A stretch of 64,000 bases of DNA from Spirochaetia bacterium (GTDB taxonomy: Bacteria > Spirochaetota > Spirochaetia > Treponematales > Breznakiellaceae): assembly GCA_025997595.1 (NCBI GenBank), contig BNUU01000002.1:62001-126000 (forward strand). Direction: 5' to 3'. The notes below the pieces were generated by a model that was not told the origin of the DNA, did not search any database, and worked only from the letters and a program-made list of their open reading frames with translations. The translations under genes were made by a program, and so were the position numbers. Positions 35,842 to 45,845 of the stretch are shown here, one piece after another. The first letter of the stretch is position 1, and the number at the start of each line of letters is the position of its first letter.

Positions 35842-36199
35842 GAGGCTTCTCCTTGTCTGTTGGCTATCCGGCCGTTTTAGGGGTATAGTAAGGGGTATGG
35901 AGGGGGGCCTGACATCGGTTTAGGGGGGAACCGCACGGACCAATGATTGTTGCGGCATTATTTATTACCTCAACGGCATACGAAAGGTCATTATCCTCAA
36001 GGTTATGATGCGTTTTATTATATGAATGTCTGACGGCTCCGCTTTCCAGCATAATTTTAGATACCGCCGCATTCGATGTCTATTCAAAAAGAAAAGGGCG
36101 CCTGGCGCCGGCCGGGGGGTGCCGGGGCGGGGAACAAAACTGCTTACCCGGAAATAATGCCTTGCATTAAAACCCGCTTGAAAATATACTCACACCTAT
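35842..36199. other. gap with a possible gene remnant and GGCGCC palindrome
   Basis: No convincing intact gene. On the minus strand, 35946-36052 encodes a fragment (AVRHSYNKTHHNLEDNDLSY) whose RHxxxKxH pattern vaguely recalls phage barnase-like nuclease domains; it runs into unrelated sequence. A GGCGCC-T-GGCGCC palindrome is at 36097-36109. Confidence 0.3.
36162..36190 (+). promoter_or_regulatory. promoter of the UPRTase-family gene
   Basis: TTGCAT (36162-36167), 17-base spacer, TATACT (36185-36190), nine bases to the ATG at 36200. The leader would be only two or three bases long; no Shine-Dalgarno sequence. Confidence 0.5.
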
Positions 36200-37291
36200 A
36201 TGAATAAAGTCATTTTGAAGGCCGAAGATCTGGACGGCTACCTTACCCCGGCGGATAAGGATCATATCTCCCAAATGGACGGAATTTTCGCCCAGGTAAT
36301 GGATACCTTTAGCACCCTCAGCTCGGGCCGGGTAAAGGTCCGGCACAATGGGGAACATCCGGCGCAGCTCCCTGCGGGGGAGCGGCTCATTTCGCTGTAC
36401 AACGAGATGGGGGCCATGATGCAGGGGATATGCAAAACCGAGCCCGGCCTCCACGTGTATTCCTTCCAGACCCCCCACGAAAGCCATGCGGAGGCTTCCC
36501 GGCTTATTGCCAAGCTCCGGGATGTGGGGACCGAGGATCAGGAATTCATTTATTATATCCAGCGGGCCTACGAAATGCTCTTCAAGCTTGCCTGGGGCGG
36601 GGTGGAAGGGCGGGACAAGAATTACCTCATTGTCCGGACCCCGGTGACCTCTCCGGTGCAGAATTTTGCGGTCCACAAGATCACCAATATCGATAATTTG
36701 ATTGAAAATACGGTAATGTGCGTCATGCTCCGGGGGGCGCTGCTCCCTTCCATGATCATGAGTAAGGAAATCGAGGAGTATTCCTCCCACAAATACGTGA
36801 CCCCCTTTGCCCTGTTCCGTATCAAGCGGGACGAGCGGAAGCATGAAAACGACATGGAGTATATCCTGGACCTGGATAAATCATTTTTCAACCTTGAATC
36901 CTTAAACGGCAAGGACCTGATCTTTGCGGACCCCATGAACGCCACCGGGGGGAGCCTGGTGACCGTGGTAAAGTACCTTTTGGCGGAGGGGGTCAAGCCT
37001 AGGTCGATTCAGTTTTTCAACGTCATTTCCGCCCTCAAGGGGGCCCTCCGGGTGGTCCGGGCCCTGGATAACTGCCATGTCTACACCCTCTGGATGGACC
37101 CGGTGCTGAACGCCGCCGCCTATATCATGCCCGGCCTGGGGGACGCCGGGGACCGGATCAACGGCAGGGATGGGGAAGTCCATCCCCGGAATATTATCCA
37201 GCTTATTGCCAATTACGGGGGTAATATCGCCCGGCTTTACCGGGCCCAGCTCCGGGAAATTGAAGATATGGTACTTGCCGGTAAAAAATGA
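36200..37291 (+). CDS. uracil phosphoribosyltransferase family protein, long form
   Basis: A 363-residue protein. Its C-terminal half holds the UPRTase signatures: the PRPP loop [17 protein letters not shown] and the uracil-binding [13 protein letters not shown]. Bacterial UPRTases have about 208 residues; here an N-terminal extension of about 150 residues ([38 protein letters not shown]) is of unknown function. It probably converts uracil and PRPP to UMP, though the loop (DPMNATGGS for the usual DPMLATGGS) is slightly altered. The stop overlaps the next start as ATGA. Confidence 0.75.
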   Translation: MNKVILKAEDLDGYLTPADKDHISQMDGIFAQVMDTFSTLSSGRVKVRHNGEHPAQLPAGERLISLYNEMGAMMQGICKTEPGLHVYSFQTPHESHAEASRLIAKLRDVGTEDQEFIYYIQRAYEMLFKLAWGGVEGRDKNYLIVRTPVTSPVQNFAVHKITNIDNLIENTVMCVMLRGALLPSMIMSKEIEEYSSHKYVTPFALFRIKRDERKHENDMEYILDLDKSFFNLESLNGKDLIFADPMNATGGSLVTVVKYLLAEGVKPRSIQFFNVISALKGALRVVRALDNCHVYTLWMDPVLNAAAYIMPGLGDAGDRINGRDGEVHPRNIIQLIANYGGNIARLYRAQLREIEDMVLAGKK

Positions 37292-38277
37292 AATTTTTAA
37301 AGGCCCTTCCTGTTGTAATGTATCTTACGCTCTGTCTTTTTTCATACCTTTCCTGCGCCAGTACCGGCGGGGCCGTCTCTGCGGAGGAGTACTATACCAT
37401 TGGGATGGCCTACTTTGAGCTGGGCAAGTTTGAAGAGGCGGAACAATGGCTTAACCGGGCCCTGGCGGCGGACAAGACCAAAACCGCTTCGGAGTACAAC
37501 CTGGGGCGGATCGCCTTTGATGCCGGGCGCTATAAGGATGCGGCGGTCCGTTTTGAAAAGGTGCTGGCAAAGGACCCGGTGAATGTGATGGCCCTGAAAG
37601 CGGCGGCCTATACCCGTATCAAAACCGGGGAACTTGAGGCTGCGGAGAAATTGTACCAGCGGGTATTGGATCTGGTGGGGGACAGCGCCGACGACGGGTA
37701 TAACTATGCCCTGGTACTCTATGCCCTGAAAAAGTACGAAAAGGCGGAAGCGCTTATCGGGAACAACCAGCTTGCCCTGCTGGAAAACAAGGATGTACTC
37801 CTCCTCTATGCCCGGACCCAGAGCGCCCAGGGCAAGGTGGAGGCTGTGGACAGTTATGCCAAATGGCTTGTGGATAATAAGGACCCCAAGGTTAATTATG
37901 AGTACGCCCGGGTCCTGGAAAAGGCGGAACTCTACGCCCGCGCCCTGGAGGAATACCGGACCGGTTTGGCCGCCCTGGCCCAGGACAGCAAGGACCCTAC
38001 AAAGGCGGAACTCCGGTATGCCATTGCCCGGCTCATCTTTATCGCAGACCCGGAAAACCCCGAGGGCATCACGGAACTGAGGGGAGCCCTTACCGACGGC
38101 TACCATGACGATACGGCATTGGAAGAACTGGTCCGGGACGAAAGGATAGACACTGCCCTCCGGGATGAAATCAGGGCCATTATTGACGACCCAAAACGGG
38201 CCACACCGGCGGCGGAAAAGGAAGCCGGGGCGGAAAAGACCGAGGCGGAAAAGACTGGCACGGATGACGCCAATTAG
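37288..38277 (+). CDS. TPR lipoprotein
   Basis: A 329-residue lipoprotein (lipobox YLSCAS) with about six tetratricopeptide repeats ([60 protein letters not shown] and others). A Glu/Lys-rich C-terminus follows. It probably acts as a periplasmic protein-binding scaffold. It overlaps the UPRTase-family gene by four bases. It is unrelated in sequence detail to the TPR family at 57-63.7 kb. Confidence 0.8.
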   Translation: MKFLKALPVVMYLTLCLFSYLSCASTGGAVSAEEYYTIGMAYFELGKFEEAEQWLNRALAADKTKTASEYNLGRIAFDAGRYKDAAVRFEKVLAKDPVNVMALKAAAYTRIKTGELEAAEKLYQRVLDLVGDSADDGYNYALVLYALKKYEKAEALIGNNQLALLENKDVLLLYARTQSAQGKVEAVDSYAKWLVDNKDPKVNYEYARVLEKAELYARALEEYRTGLAALAQDSKDPTKAELRYAIARLIFIADPENPEGITELRGALTDGYHDDTALEELVRDERIDTALRDEIRAIIDDPKRATPAAEKEAGAEKTEAEKTGTDDAN

Positions 38278-38296
38278 TGTACAGTAAGATAGTGCC

Positions 38297-38584
38297 ATGA
38301 TAGTGTCCATGATTCAGATTATCTTTGAAATTCCCGATGTGGACAGCATAAAGGCAAAGCGGCAGATTATCCGCTCGGTCAGGGAGAAACTCCAGCGCCG
38401 TTTCCGCATGAGCGCCGCCGAGGTGGACCTGCAGGACTCCCTTTCCTTTGCCCAGATCGGCGGGGCCCTGGTCTCCAATTCCCGGGAATTCGGGGAAAAG
38501 GTGATGAACAAGGCCTTTGAGATGATAGAACGGGAGGTTCCCGTCCGTATTCAGGACATGAGCATCCATTCGGAAGAATTCTAG
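38297..38584 (+). CDS. DUF503 family protein
   Basis: A 95-residue protein of the DUF503/YlxP family, a small alpha-beta fold related to ribosome-binding factor A in shape. It shows the typical opening MIQIIFEIPDVDSIKAKRQI and RSVREKLQRRFRMSAAEVDL. The family is often found in ribosome-maturation operons, though its exact role is not settled. A -10-like TAAGAT (38285-38290) lies six bases before the ATG, but no clear -35. Confidence 0.85.
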   Translation: MIVSMIQIIFEIPDVDSIKAKRQIIRSVREKLQRRFRMSAAEVDLQDSLSFAQIGGALVSNSREFGEKVMNKAFEMIEREVPVRIQDMSIHSEEF

Positions 38585-38598
38585 TGAAAGGAAACACC

Positions 38599-39246
38599 AT
38601 GCGCCATGCACGAGCCTTACTGCTGTTTTTCTGCGCCATCCTCTTTAGTTCCTGTATCGGCGTCAAGGCGGATATCACCCTTAAAGCGGACGGGTCCGGA
38701 CGTATCAGCCTGGAATACCGGGTTTCCCGGCAGCTGGATGGTTTGGGGCAGCTGGACGGCAACCTGAATCAGCCCACCATCCCAACCGGCAAAGCCGATT
38801 TTGAACGCTCCATTGGCCGGCTCCCCGGCCTCCGTCTGCATTCCTTTTCTTCAAAACAGGATGAAAAGGATGTCATCAACCGGGCGGAGATCGATTTTGC
38901 CGGCCTCGAAGCCCTGATCCCCTTTCTGGACGCCGCCGGGGAGGGCGCCTCCCTGGTCCGGGCCGGGGAAAAAACCAGCCTGCGCCTCATTTTAAACCAG
39001 GGATTCGGTGATATCGCGCCGGAACTTCTCTCCCTGGTGGAGACCCTTTCCCGGGGTTATGAGGTTGCAATAAGCCTTTCCGGTCCAAAAGAAACCGGTC
39101 TGGCCCTTTTTGACCATGCGGGAAGGCCCATTCAGAACCTGAACGGGGCCGAATGGGTAAAATCGGGGAAAAAGGCGTCCCTCGCCCTACCGCTCCCCCA
39201 GCTCCTGTCCCTCAAGGAGGGGCTGGAACTGGAATTCACCTGGTAA
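38599..39246 (+). CDS. lipoprotein of unknown function
   Basis: A 215-residue lipoprotein: short basic start, hydrophobic segment (ALLLFFCAILF) and lipobox SSCIG, then ADITLKADGSGRISLEYRVS, a pattern seen in LppM-like and other beta-rich lipoproteins. The ATG at 38599 has AAAGGA six bases upstream and is preferred to the GTG at 38584. The 3' end overlaps the converging gene by 11 bases. Confidence 0.75.
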   Translation: MRHARALLLFFCAILFSSCIGVKADITLKADGSGRISLEYRVSRQLDGLGQLDGNLNQPTIPTGKADFERSIGRLPGLRLHSFSSKQDEKDVINRAEIDFAGLEALIPFLDAAGEGASLVRAGEKTSLRLILNQGFGDIAPELLSLVETLSRGYEVAISLSGPKETGLALFDHAGRPIQNLNGAEWVKSGKKASLALPLPQLLSLKEGLELEFTW

Positions 39247-40939
39247 CCGGAATTTCCCGTATCACCCGCTGAACATACGTACTTCCCTCTTCATCTTCCG
39301 CCAAATAGAGGGCCTCCGCCCGGAGGGAGCCTGAAAAAGAAGCGGAGATGATGATCTCCAGGCTGAGGGGATTGGGGGGACCTTCGCCGAGGAAAAATTC
39401 CACGGAGCGCCCTTCCCCGTCAATACGGTAGGGCATGGGGGCGTCATAGATGAGGAAGGGGTCTTCGGGGCGCTGGGGTTCCCCACTTACCAGGGAGAGA
39501 TCAAAACGGATGACCCGCTCCGCCGACCGGAGCCCGATGTCCAGGGTCCGCCGGTCCGATTTAAAGCCTATTTTGGATATGAAATTCCTTTCATTGGGCG
39601 CCCTGCTTTGAATATCCACCAGAAGGGAGTTTTCCCCGGCGGCGGTCACCGGGGTGTTTTGCCCCCGGAGCTCCGGCTTCGTATTGAAAAGCGGCGGTGA
39701 GCGGCGGTTGTAGAGGATGCCGCAAACCGCCGCAAGGGAAACATAGGCGAGGATGGTGCATATCAATAGGGGACGGGGCCGGTGAAAGATGAAGGCCAGG
39801 ATCACAAACAGGAAGGGCAGCACCCAGAGGGGCAGCAGACGGATGTCAAAAAAGATGCTGATCCCTATTCCCAGGATAAGCAGAACCGCCGCGCAGACGC
39901 TGACCAGCCTTCTCTTTGAAAAGCGTCTGGGGCGAAGCGCAAGAAAGAGGGCGGCGGCAATGACCGCCGCTCCGCCCCCAAGAAAGGCCAGGACCAGGAA
40001 GGGTTCCGAAAGGAAGATCAGGGCCCGGGAGACGGCGGGGCCGGCCGGTCCCGGCAGGGGAATGATCGCATAGCGCCGGTCCCGGTTTTTCCCTGTTTCC
40101 GGGGAGGCGGCGTACCGGAAGAGAAGCTCCCCGAGGGCCTCCGCGGTAATGCCGGCAGTATCCGTGTCGGCGCTTCCGGCTGAAATATAGATGGCGTCGG
40201 GGTTCTGTACCGGGGTATAGCCCGGAGCCGCCGCAAGGGACCAGGGAATATTCAGCTCCCTACAGAGCCTGCTTATACTTTTAACCCTTTCCAGGGAGGT
40301 AATTCCCGCCGTGGATCGGGGATAAATCACCAGGGGGGCCCCGGTGTCCTGAATGTCCAGATACATGAAGAAAACAGTCTCGTCGGAATACACCGGGAAG
40401 GCCCATTCACCCTCATCCAGGGCGGTGCAGAGGTCCCTGAACCCCGTATGGGGCCGCTTTTGCAGCTCCGGGGGAAGCAGGGAGCCTTCGTCCCCCAGGA
40501 AGGCAACGATGACGTTGCGGTCAGGCAGGGGCGCGGCCCGGATCTTTTCGATAAACCCCAGGGCCGCCCGGAAGCGGAGGGCCAGTTCCGCCGCCCCTCC
40601 GGCGGCGCTTCCCGTACCGGCCAGGGGGATTGCCAGGACAAAGGTAAGCGGCGGACCCTCCCAGGGCGAAGCCCAGGACTCCGCATCTTCATCGGATTCG
40701 CCGGCCCCGTTTCCGGCCGAGGGCAGGGATACCAGGAGGGAGGACCCGAAGGCCCCGTATTCGGCAAAAAGGGATCGTTCTTCAAAGGGAATATTCCCTT
40801 CCCGGAGTTTTGTTTTGAGGGTTTCCCGGTTTGCATTTTCGGCGCCCGGGAGCAGTACGGCCTGCCCGGTAAGCGGGGCCAGGGGGAACATCAATATAAA
40901 AAAAAGACAAAATCCGGGCCTGAATTTGAAATATCCCAC
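39236..40939 (-). CDS. polytopic membrane protein with an extracytoplasmic domain
   Basis: A 567-residue protein with a signal-type N-terminus and a large extracytoplasmic region. The latter includes VIVAFLGDEGSLLPPEL and GEWAFPVYSDETVFFMYLDI, which faintly recall M28-type peptidase folds without a clear metal-ligand set. About five membrane helices lie around residues 310-430, and a beta-rich tail follows. Family not identified. The start is the GTG at 40939, six bases after a -10 box; no other in-frame start gives a better signal sequence. It is divergent from the next lipoprotein. Confidence 0.65.
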   Translation of the reverse strand: MGYFKFRPGFCLFFILMFPLAPLTGQAVLLPGAENANRETLKTKLREGNIPFEERSLFAEYGAFGSSLLVSLPSAGNGAGESDEDAESWASPWEGPPLTFVLAIPLAGTGSAAGGAAELALRFRAALGFIEKIRAAPLPDRNVIVAFLGDEGSLLPPELQKRPHTGFRDLCTALDEGEWAFPVYSDETVFFMYLDIQDTGAPLVIYPRSTAGITSLERVKSISRLCRELNIPWSLAAAPGYTPVQNPDAIYISAGSADTDTAGITAEALGELLFRYAASPETGKNRDRRYAIIPLPGPAGPAVSRALIFLSEPFLVLAFLGGGAAVIAAALFLALRPRRFSKRRLVSVCAAVLLILGIGISIFFDIRLLPLWVLPFLFVILAFIFHRPRPLLICTILAYVSLAAVCGILYNRRSPPLFNTKPELRGQNTPVTAAGENSLLVDIQSRAPNERNFISKIGFKSDRRTLDIGLRSAERVIRFDLSLVSGEPQRPEDPFLIYDAPMPYRIDGEGRSVEFFLGEGPPNPLSLEIIISASFSGSLRAEALYLAEDEEGSTYVQRVIREIPVTR

Positions 40940-40974
40940 GGCTCAAACATAGTGTCTCCGGCGTTCATGATCAA
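40940..40974 (-). promoter_or_regulatory. leaderless-type promoter, GTG start
   Basis: On the minus strand: TTGATC (40969-40974), 17-base spacer, TATGTT (40946-40951), six bases (TGAGCC), GTG at 40939. Confidence 0.45.
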
Positions 40975-40993
40975 GGCGGTAAATCCGTTCCCC

Positions 40994-41022
40994 TCGACAA
41001 ATGACCCCAAGCAAAGTATTAT
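40994..41022 (+). promoter_or_regulatory. promoter of the 41030 lipoprotein gene
   Basis: TCGACA (40994-40999), 17-base spacer, TATTAT (41017-41022), seven bases to the ATG at 41030. A further in-frame ATG at 41042 has GGAG upstream, so translation may start at either. Confidence 0.4.
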
Positions 41023-41029
41023 TATAATG

Positions 41030-41800
41030 ATGGAGCAGGAAATGGGAAACGGGGAATTGGGAAGAAGCTTGCAAAGGGGAAAACTATTCCTTACTCCTTC
41101 CTCATTACCCATTATTTTTTTGGTCCTTGCCGCCGCCCTTGCCGCATCCTGTTCCCGGTCGGAACCCCGGATTCCCTTCGGCTTTATTGAGCTGGTTTAC
41201 TACCAGGAGAGCCGGGGGCCAGTGGAACGGTTTTCCTTTTTTGTCATCTCCGAGGATGACAACGGGCTTGAAAATCTTGCGGATCTGCGGCTCTACCATG
41301 ATCGGGAGGGGCTGCGGTGGATATTAAATTCCGATGACTGGGTAAGCTATGAAAGCGAAGGTCAAACCTGGATTGGGAGCCGGAGCATCGCCATGTCGGG
41401 GGACGATACCCTGCCGCGGGGCCAGTACCGGGCGGTGCTGGTGAACAAGGGGGGTGAAAAAACAGAACGGACCTTTACCTTCGACGCCCCTGAAAACAAC
41501 CGCTTCCCCTTCCCCCGTTTGAGCGTGACCGAGGGCCAATACCAGGCCGATTCAAAGTACCCTGAAAATAAATTTATCTGCTATGACGAGCAGGGGAATT
41601 TTATCAAAACCATTCCCCTGGGGAATCTCGCAGGCGGTATTTCCGAACTGGACATCCCTTCGAGCGTTAGGACCGTCGCCCTTTGGGCGGATGATCCCGA
41701 ATATTTCACCTCGGCCTTAACCGATATGGTTTCTATCCAGGGGGGAACCTCGGCCCAAGCTTCCCAAAGGGAAGCAGGCCCCGGCGGGGGTTCCCGGTAG
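41030..41800 (+). CDS. lipoprotein of unknown function
   Basis: A 256-residue lipoprotein. A polar N-region is followed by a hydrophobic stretch (LPIIFLVLAAALAASC) with lipobox, then beta-rich sequence (FIELVYYQESRGPVERFSFF, LYHDREGLRWILNSDDWVSY, FTFDAPENNRFPFP). The Ala/Gln/Gly-rich end is low complexity. Family not recognised. Ten bases separate it from trmB, so it may be the first gene of the trmB-ligA-symporter-hrpB run. Confidence 0.7.
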   Translation: MEQEMGNGELGRSLQRGKLFLTPSSLPIIFLVLAAALAASCSRSEPRIPFGFIELVYYQESRGPVERFSFFVISEDDNGLENLADLRLYHDREGLRWILNSDDWVSYESEGQTWIGSRSIAMSGDDTLPRGQYRAVLVNKGGEKTERTFTFDAPENNRFPFPRLSVTEGQYQADSKYPENKFICYDEQGNFIKTIPLGNLAGGISELDIPSSVRTVALWADDPEYFTSALTDMVSIQGGTSAQASQREAGPGGGSR

Positions 41801-41810
41801 GTTTGCATTT

Positions 41811-42488
41811 ATGTATGGAATAAAAAGTTACGTCATCCGTGCGGGACGGATGAGCGATGCCCAGAAGCGCTCCTACGATACCCTGTCGTCCAGGTTCTGT
41901 ATTCCCTTTGTGCCTGATGTCAATTACAATCACTGTTTTGGAAACGAAAATCCCGTAACCATCGAAATCGGTTTTGGTATGGGAATTGCCACCGCCATGA
42001 TCGCCGAAGCAAATCCGCAGAAAAACTATTTAGGACTGGAAGTTCACAAGCCGGGGATTGGGCGGCTCCTCTGGGAAATTGAAAAGCGGAATCTGCAAAA
42101 CATACGCATCATTGAACACGACGCGGTTGAAGTTCTTGAAACATTGATACCCCCGAATTCCGCAGCGGGGTTTCACATCTTTTTCCCCGATCCCTGGCCG
42201 AAAAAGCGGCACCACAAACGGCGGCTCATCACCCGGCCCTTTACGGACATGATCGCAGAAAAACTAAGGGGTGGCGGATACCTCTACATGGTCACCGACT
42301 GGGAGGATTACGGGAATTGGGCCCTTGCCGAACTTTCCGCCACACCTGGCCTCTGTAATCCGCACGAAGGGGGCGGCTTGGGCGGTTTCGCCCCGCCCCA
42401 GGAATGGCGGCCCCGCACAAAATTTGAGCAAAAGGGAATAAATAAAAAACATGAAATTAGGGAACTGTATTTTGTTAAGGAACAGTAA
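41811..42488 (+). CDS. trmB: tRNA (guanine-N7-)-methyltransferase
   Basis: Methylates G46 of tRNAs using S-adenosylmethionine. The 225-residue product has the SAM-binding loop EIGFGMGIATAMIAEANP, GLEVHKPGIGRLLWEIEK and the family signature FFPDPWPKKRHHKRRLI, plus a C-terminal TKFEQKG motif. GGTAGG is nine bases before the ATG. The stop overlaps the ligA start (TAATG). Confidence 0.95.
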   Translation: MYGIKSYVIRAGRMSDAQKRSYDTLSSRFCIPFVPDVNYNHCFGNENPVTIEIGFGMGIATAMIAEANPQKNYLGLEVHKPGIGRLLWEIEKRNLQNIRIIEHDAVEVLETLIPPNSAAGFHIFFPDPWPKKRHHKRRLITRPFTDMIAEKLRGGGYLYMVTDWEDYGNWALAELSATPGLCNPHEGGGLGGFAPPQEWRPRTKFEQKGINKKHEIRELYFVKEQ

Positions 42489-44470
42489 TGAAGCGTGAAG
42501 AAGGACGGATTGCAGCCCTTGAGCGGCTGATACAGAAATATCAGAAATCCTATTACGATGGGGAGGCGGAGGTTTCCGACGCCGAATTCGATCTCCTCTG
42601 GGATGAGTTAAGCATTCTGGACCCGGCCAATTCCCTTTTTACCGAAGTGGGGGCGGACAATACCGATGGCTTTCCCAAGGCAAAGCACCTCATTCCCATG
42701 GGGAGCCAGGATAAGGCTGCGAACCCGGAAGAGTTCCGCGCATGGGCGGAAAAAACCGCCCCCGCAGGCTTTCTTGTCCAGTACAAGCTTGACGGGGCAA
42801 GTCTGGAACTGCAATACGAAAAGGGTAAACTTGTCCGCTCCGTCACCCGCGGGGACGGGAGCATCGGAGATGAAATTACCCCCAACGCCCGGCGCATGAC
42901 CGGGGTGCTTTCCGGCCTGGATGTCCCTTTTACCGGGGGTGTCCGGGGTGAAGTGGTAATGACCCACGAAATCTGGCGCTCCAAATACACGGAAAAGGCA
43001 AACTGCCGGAACGCCGCCAACGGAATCATGCGCCGCAAGGACGGTCTTGGCTGTGAGGACCTCCGCCTTATTACCTACGATGTTTCCGCCCCCGGGGATG
43101 ACGGTTTTTTCAGGGATGAAAAAGAAAAGATCGCATGGCTTAAAAAACGGGGTTTTGAAGTTACGGAGACAAGGGAATTTTCCACCGCCGATGAAATTAT
43201 TGATTACCGCAGTAAAGTTGCGGCCATGCGGGATAAGCTCCCGGTGGACATCGACGGCCTCGTGGTAAAGGACCCGGACACCGACATGGCGGACCTGAGG
43301 CGTTCCCGGCCGGAAAAACAAATCGCCTTCAAGTTTGAACTGGAAACCGCATTCAGCATACTCCGCGCCGTTGAATGGAGTGAATCCGGCGCCACCTATA
43401 CCCCCATCGGCGTGGTGGACCCGGTGCGGATCGCGGGGACCACGGTTCAGCGGGCCAACCTCAATAACCCCGACATGATCCGCGCCATGGGCCTTGAGAT
43501 AGGCTCCGCGGTGCGGGTGGTGAAGCGGGGGGAGATCATCCCCAAAATCGAAGGGCTGGCGCCGGATGGCGCACTGAGCGCAGAATCCTTACCAAAAGAA
43601 AAAACAGCAATACTGTTTCCCAATACCTGCGGAGTCTGCAATACGCCCCTGGTGGACGGCGGTACCCGGCTCTACTGCCCCAACCCGGACTGTCCCAAAC
43701 GGCTCCTTCACCGGCTTGAAAAATGGGTCACCGTGCTGGATATCCGGGAGCTGGGGGACAAACTTATCCGTCAGCTTTTCGACAGGGAACGGGTGCGCCA
43801 AATCCACGAACTCTATACGTTAAAGGCGGAGGAACTTGCGGAATACGAGCGCATGGGGGAACTTTCCGCCGCCAAGGTGGTCCGCCATATCAGTACCAGG
43901 CGGGAACTTTCCCTCGTGGCCTTTGTGGCGGGTTTTGATTTTGAAGGGGTGGGGGAGACCATCATGGAGAAGGTGGCCCTCGCCGGCTTTAACACCCTGG
44001 AAAAAATCCGCGCCGCCTCCACAGAGGAAATTGCCGCTGTCTACGGCCTGGGGGAGATCACCGCCGCCGCCATCGTTCAGGGGCTTAAGGAAACTGCCGC
44101 CGAAATGGATCAGGTGCTTGCGGCGGGGGTCATCAGTATCGCCGCTCCCCCGGCGGAAGACGCCCAGCCCCTGCGTGGAAAATCCTTCTGTTTTACCGGG
44201 GAACTCACTTCCATGAAGCGCAGCGAAGCTGAGGAAAAGATAAAGGCATTGGGAGCCCAGGCAAAATCCTCGGTGGTAAAGGATCTGTCCTTTTTGGTAA
44301 CCAATGATCCCGAATCGGGCTCAGGGAAAAATAAAAAGGCACGGGATTTAGGGATACCGATTATAGATGAAGAACAGTTTCAAGCCATTCTCTCTGATCC
44401 GGCAAAGGCCGGGGAATACCGTGATACTGTTACCGAAGCCGGAAAAGCGAATCAGGGGGAATTATTTTGA
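42488..44470 (+). CDS. ligA: NAD-dependent DNA ligase
   Basis: Seals nicks using NAD. The 660-residue protein has the Ia/adenylation domain with KLDGAS (the AMP-binding lysine) and the SVTRGDGSIGDEIT and RGEVVM motifs. An OB domain (VRVVKRGEIIPKI), a zinc finger (CGVCN...CPNPDCPKR), a helix-hairpin-helix region (GFDFEGVGETIMEKV, GLGEITAAAI) and a C-terminal BRCT (GKSFCFTGEL...FLVTNDPESG) follow. All standard domains are present. AAGGAA precedes the ATG; the last bases overlap the symporter start. Confidence 0.95.
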   Translation: MKREEGRIAALERLIQKYQKSYYDGEAEVSDAEFDLLWDELSILDPANSLFTEVGADNTDGFPKAKHLIPMGSQDKAANPEEFRAWAEKTAPAGFLVQYKLDGASLELQYEKGKLVRSVTRGDGSIGDEITPNARRMTGVLSGLDVPFTGGVRGEVVMTHEIWRSKYTEKANCRNAANGIMRRKDGLGCEDLRLITYDVSAPGDDGFFRDEKEKIAWLKKRGFEVTETREFSTADEIIDYRSKVAAMRDKLPVDIDGLVVKDPDTDMADLRRSRPEKQIAFKFELETAFSILRAVEWSESGATYTPIGVVDPVRIAGTTVQRANLNNPDMIRAMGLEIGSAVRVVKRGEIIPKIEGLAPDGALSAESLPKEKTAILFPNTCGVCNTPLVDGGTRLYCPNPDCPKRLLHRLEKWVTVLDIRELGDKLIRQLFDRERVRQIHELYTLKAEELAEYERMGELSAAKVVRHISTRRELSLVAFVAGFDFEGVGETIMEKVALAGFNTLEKIRAASTEEIAAVYGLGEITAAAIVQGLKETAAEMDQVLAAGVISIAAPPAEDAQPLRGKSFCFTGELTSMKRSEAEEKIKALGAQAKSSVVKDLSFLVTNDPESGSGKNKKARDLGIPIIDEEQFQAILSDPAKAGEYRDTVTEAGKANQGELF

Positions 44471-45822
44471 ATCATCATCACCATAAGGAACGGGAAAAAT
44501 TTTCATCACAGTTTGGGCAGATCATGGCCATGGTGGGCAGCGCCGTGGGGCTGGGGAACATCTGGCGTTTCAGCTATATCCTGGGGATCAACGGCGGCGG
44601 TGCTTTTCTGCTGATTTACATCCTCTGCGTAGTGCTGGTGGGAATTCCGGTGCTGATTTCCGAATTGAGTGTGGGCCGCAGCAGCGCCCTAAGCTCCTTC
44701 AACGCATACAAAAAACTGGCCCCCGGGTCCGCCTGGATTTTACCCGGCGCTTTAGGGGTTCTTGGGGCTACGGTGATCCTGGGTTACTATCCGGTGGTGG
44801 CAGGCTGGGCCCTGGGCTATGTGTTTGAAAGCCTGTTCAACTGGAATGCCGTGACAACCAATACGGAGCTGGCCTTCACGGTTTTTTCTTCGGGGTGGAA
44901 GGCCTGGACCTTTGCCGCCATTGCGCTCTTGGCCACCGTACTGGTCCTGCTCCGGGGGGTCACTGCGGGTATCGAAAAGAGCAACAAAATTTTGATGCCC
45001 CTCCTGGGTTTAATTCTGATCGTCCTGGTCGTCCGTTCCCTCACCCTGCCCGGCGCCGTCAAGGGGGTGGAATTTCTCTTTGTTCCGGATTTTTCCAGGC
45101 TGGGGATCAACGGCATATTGGACGCCCTGGGGCATTCATTCTATTCCCTCAGTTTGGGGATGGGGATCATGATCACCTATGCGTCTTATATGAAAAAAGA
45201 GTCAAACCTGGCGGAGGCCACGGTGGTCATTGTTACCATGGACACCCTGATCGCCCTGCTCGCGGGGCTCGCGATTTTTCCGGCGGTATTCGCCCTGGGG
45301 CTCAACCCCGGACAGGGCGCGGGGCTTGCCTTTGTGACCCTCCCCGGCGCCTTTGCCCAAATGCCCGGAGGCCGGTTTTTTTCCGCCCTCTTCTTCCTGC
45401 TCCTCTTTATCGCGGCACTCACTTCGATCATGAGCCTGATGCAGGTACCTATTGCTTTTCTTGAGGATGAATGGAAAATGTCAAAACGCAGGGCGCTGCT
45501 GATCGTCTGTGTATTGCTCTTCATCATTGGCACACCGGCGGTCCTGTCTTTTGGCCCCCTTGCGGACAGGCTGATTTTTGGGTTTACCTATTTTGATTTA
45601 CTCGACAAATTTGCAAACAACATCCTGCTTCCCGTCACCGCATTTTTAGGCGCCCTTTTTATTATCTTCCGTTTCGGCCTGGCCGCTTCAACGGAGGAAT
45701 TCTTAACCGACGCAAAAAATCAGCGCAGCATCCTGGGCCGGCTCTATCCCTTTGCGGAAAAATACATCGTACCCATTGCTATCGCGCTGATCCTCCTGCA
45801 CGCCACCGGGCTGTTTTCGTAA
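44467..45822 (+). CDS. sodium-dependent transporter of the NSS/SNF family
   Basis: A 451-residue polytopic protein with about 12 helices. The family opening KFSSQFGQIMAMVGSAVGLGNIWRFSY forms helix 1 with its sodium and substrate site; later marks are INGGGAFLLIYILC and YASYMKKESNLAEA. It probably takes up an amino acid or tryptophan-like compound. The start is a TTG at 44467 overlapping the ligA stop, with GGGGGA seven bases upstream; the four-histidine head (NHHHHKE) is part of the natural frame. Confidence 0.9.
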   Translation: MNHHHHKEREKFSSQFGQIMAMVGSAVGLGNIWRFSYILGINGGGAFLLIYILCVVLVGIPVLISELSVGRSSALSSFNAYKKLAPGSAWILPGALGVLGATVILGYYPVVAGWALGYVFESLFNWNAVTTNTELAFTVFSSGWKAWTFAAIALLATVLVLLRGVTAGIEKSNKILMPLLGLILIVLVVRSLTLPGAVKGVEFLFVPDFSRLGINGILDALGHSFYSLSLGMGIMITYASYMKKESNLAEATVVIVTMDTLIALLAGLAIFPAVFALGLNPGQGAGLAFVTLPGAFAQMPGGRFFSALFFLLLFIAALTSIMSLMQVPIAFLEDEWKMSKRRALLIVCVLLFIIGTPAVLSFGPLADRLIFGFTYFDLLDKFANNILLPVTAFLGALFIIFRFGLAASTEEFLTDAKNQRSILGRLYPFAEKYIVPIAIALILLHATGLFS

Positions 45823-45845
45823 GTGATAATAAGAGATAAGGGTTC

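Noticed and set aside
44467-44490. Four-histidine head of the symporter as a cloning tag
   Set aside because: It lies in the natural overlap with ligA with normal flanking sequence and a native ribosome site; no vector sequence is present.
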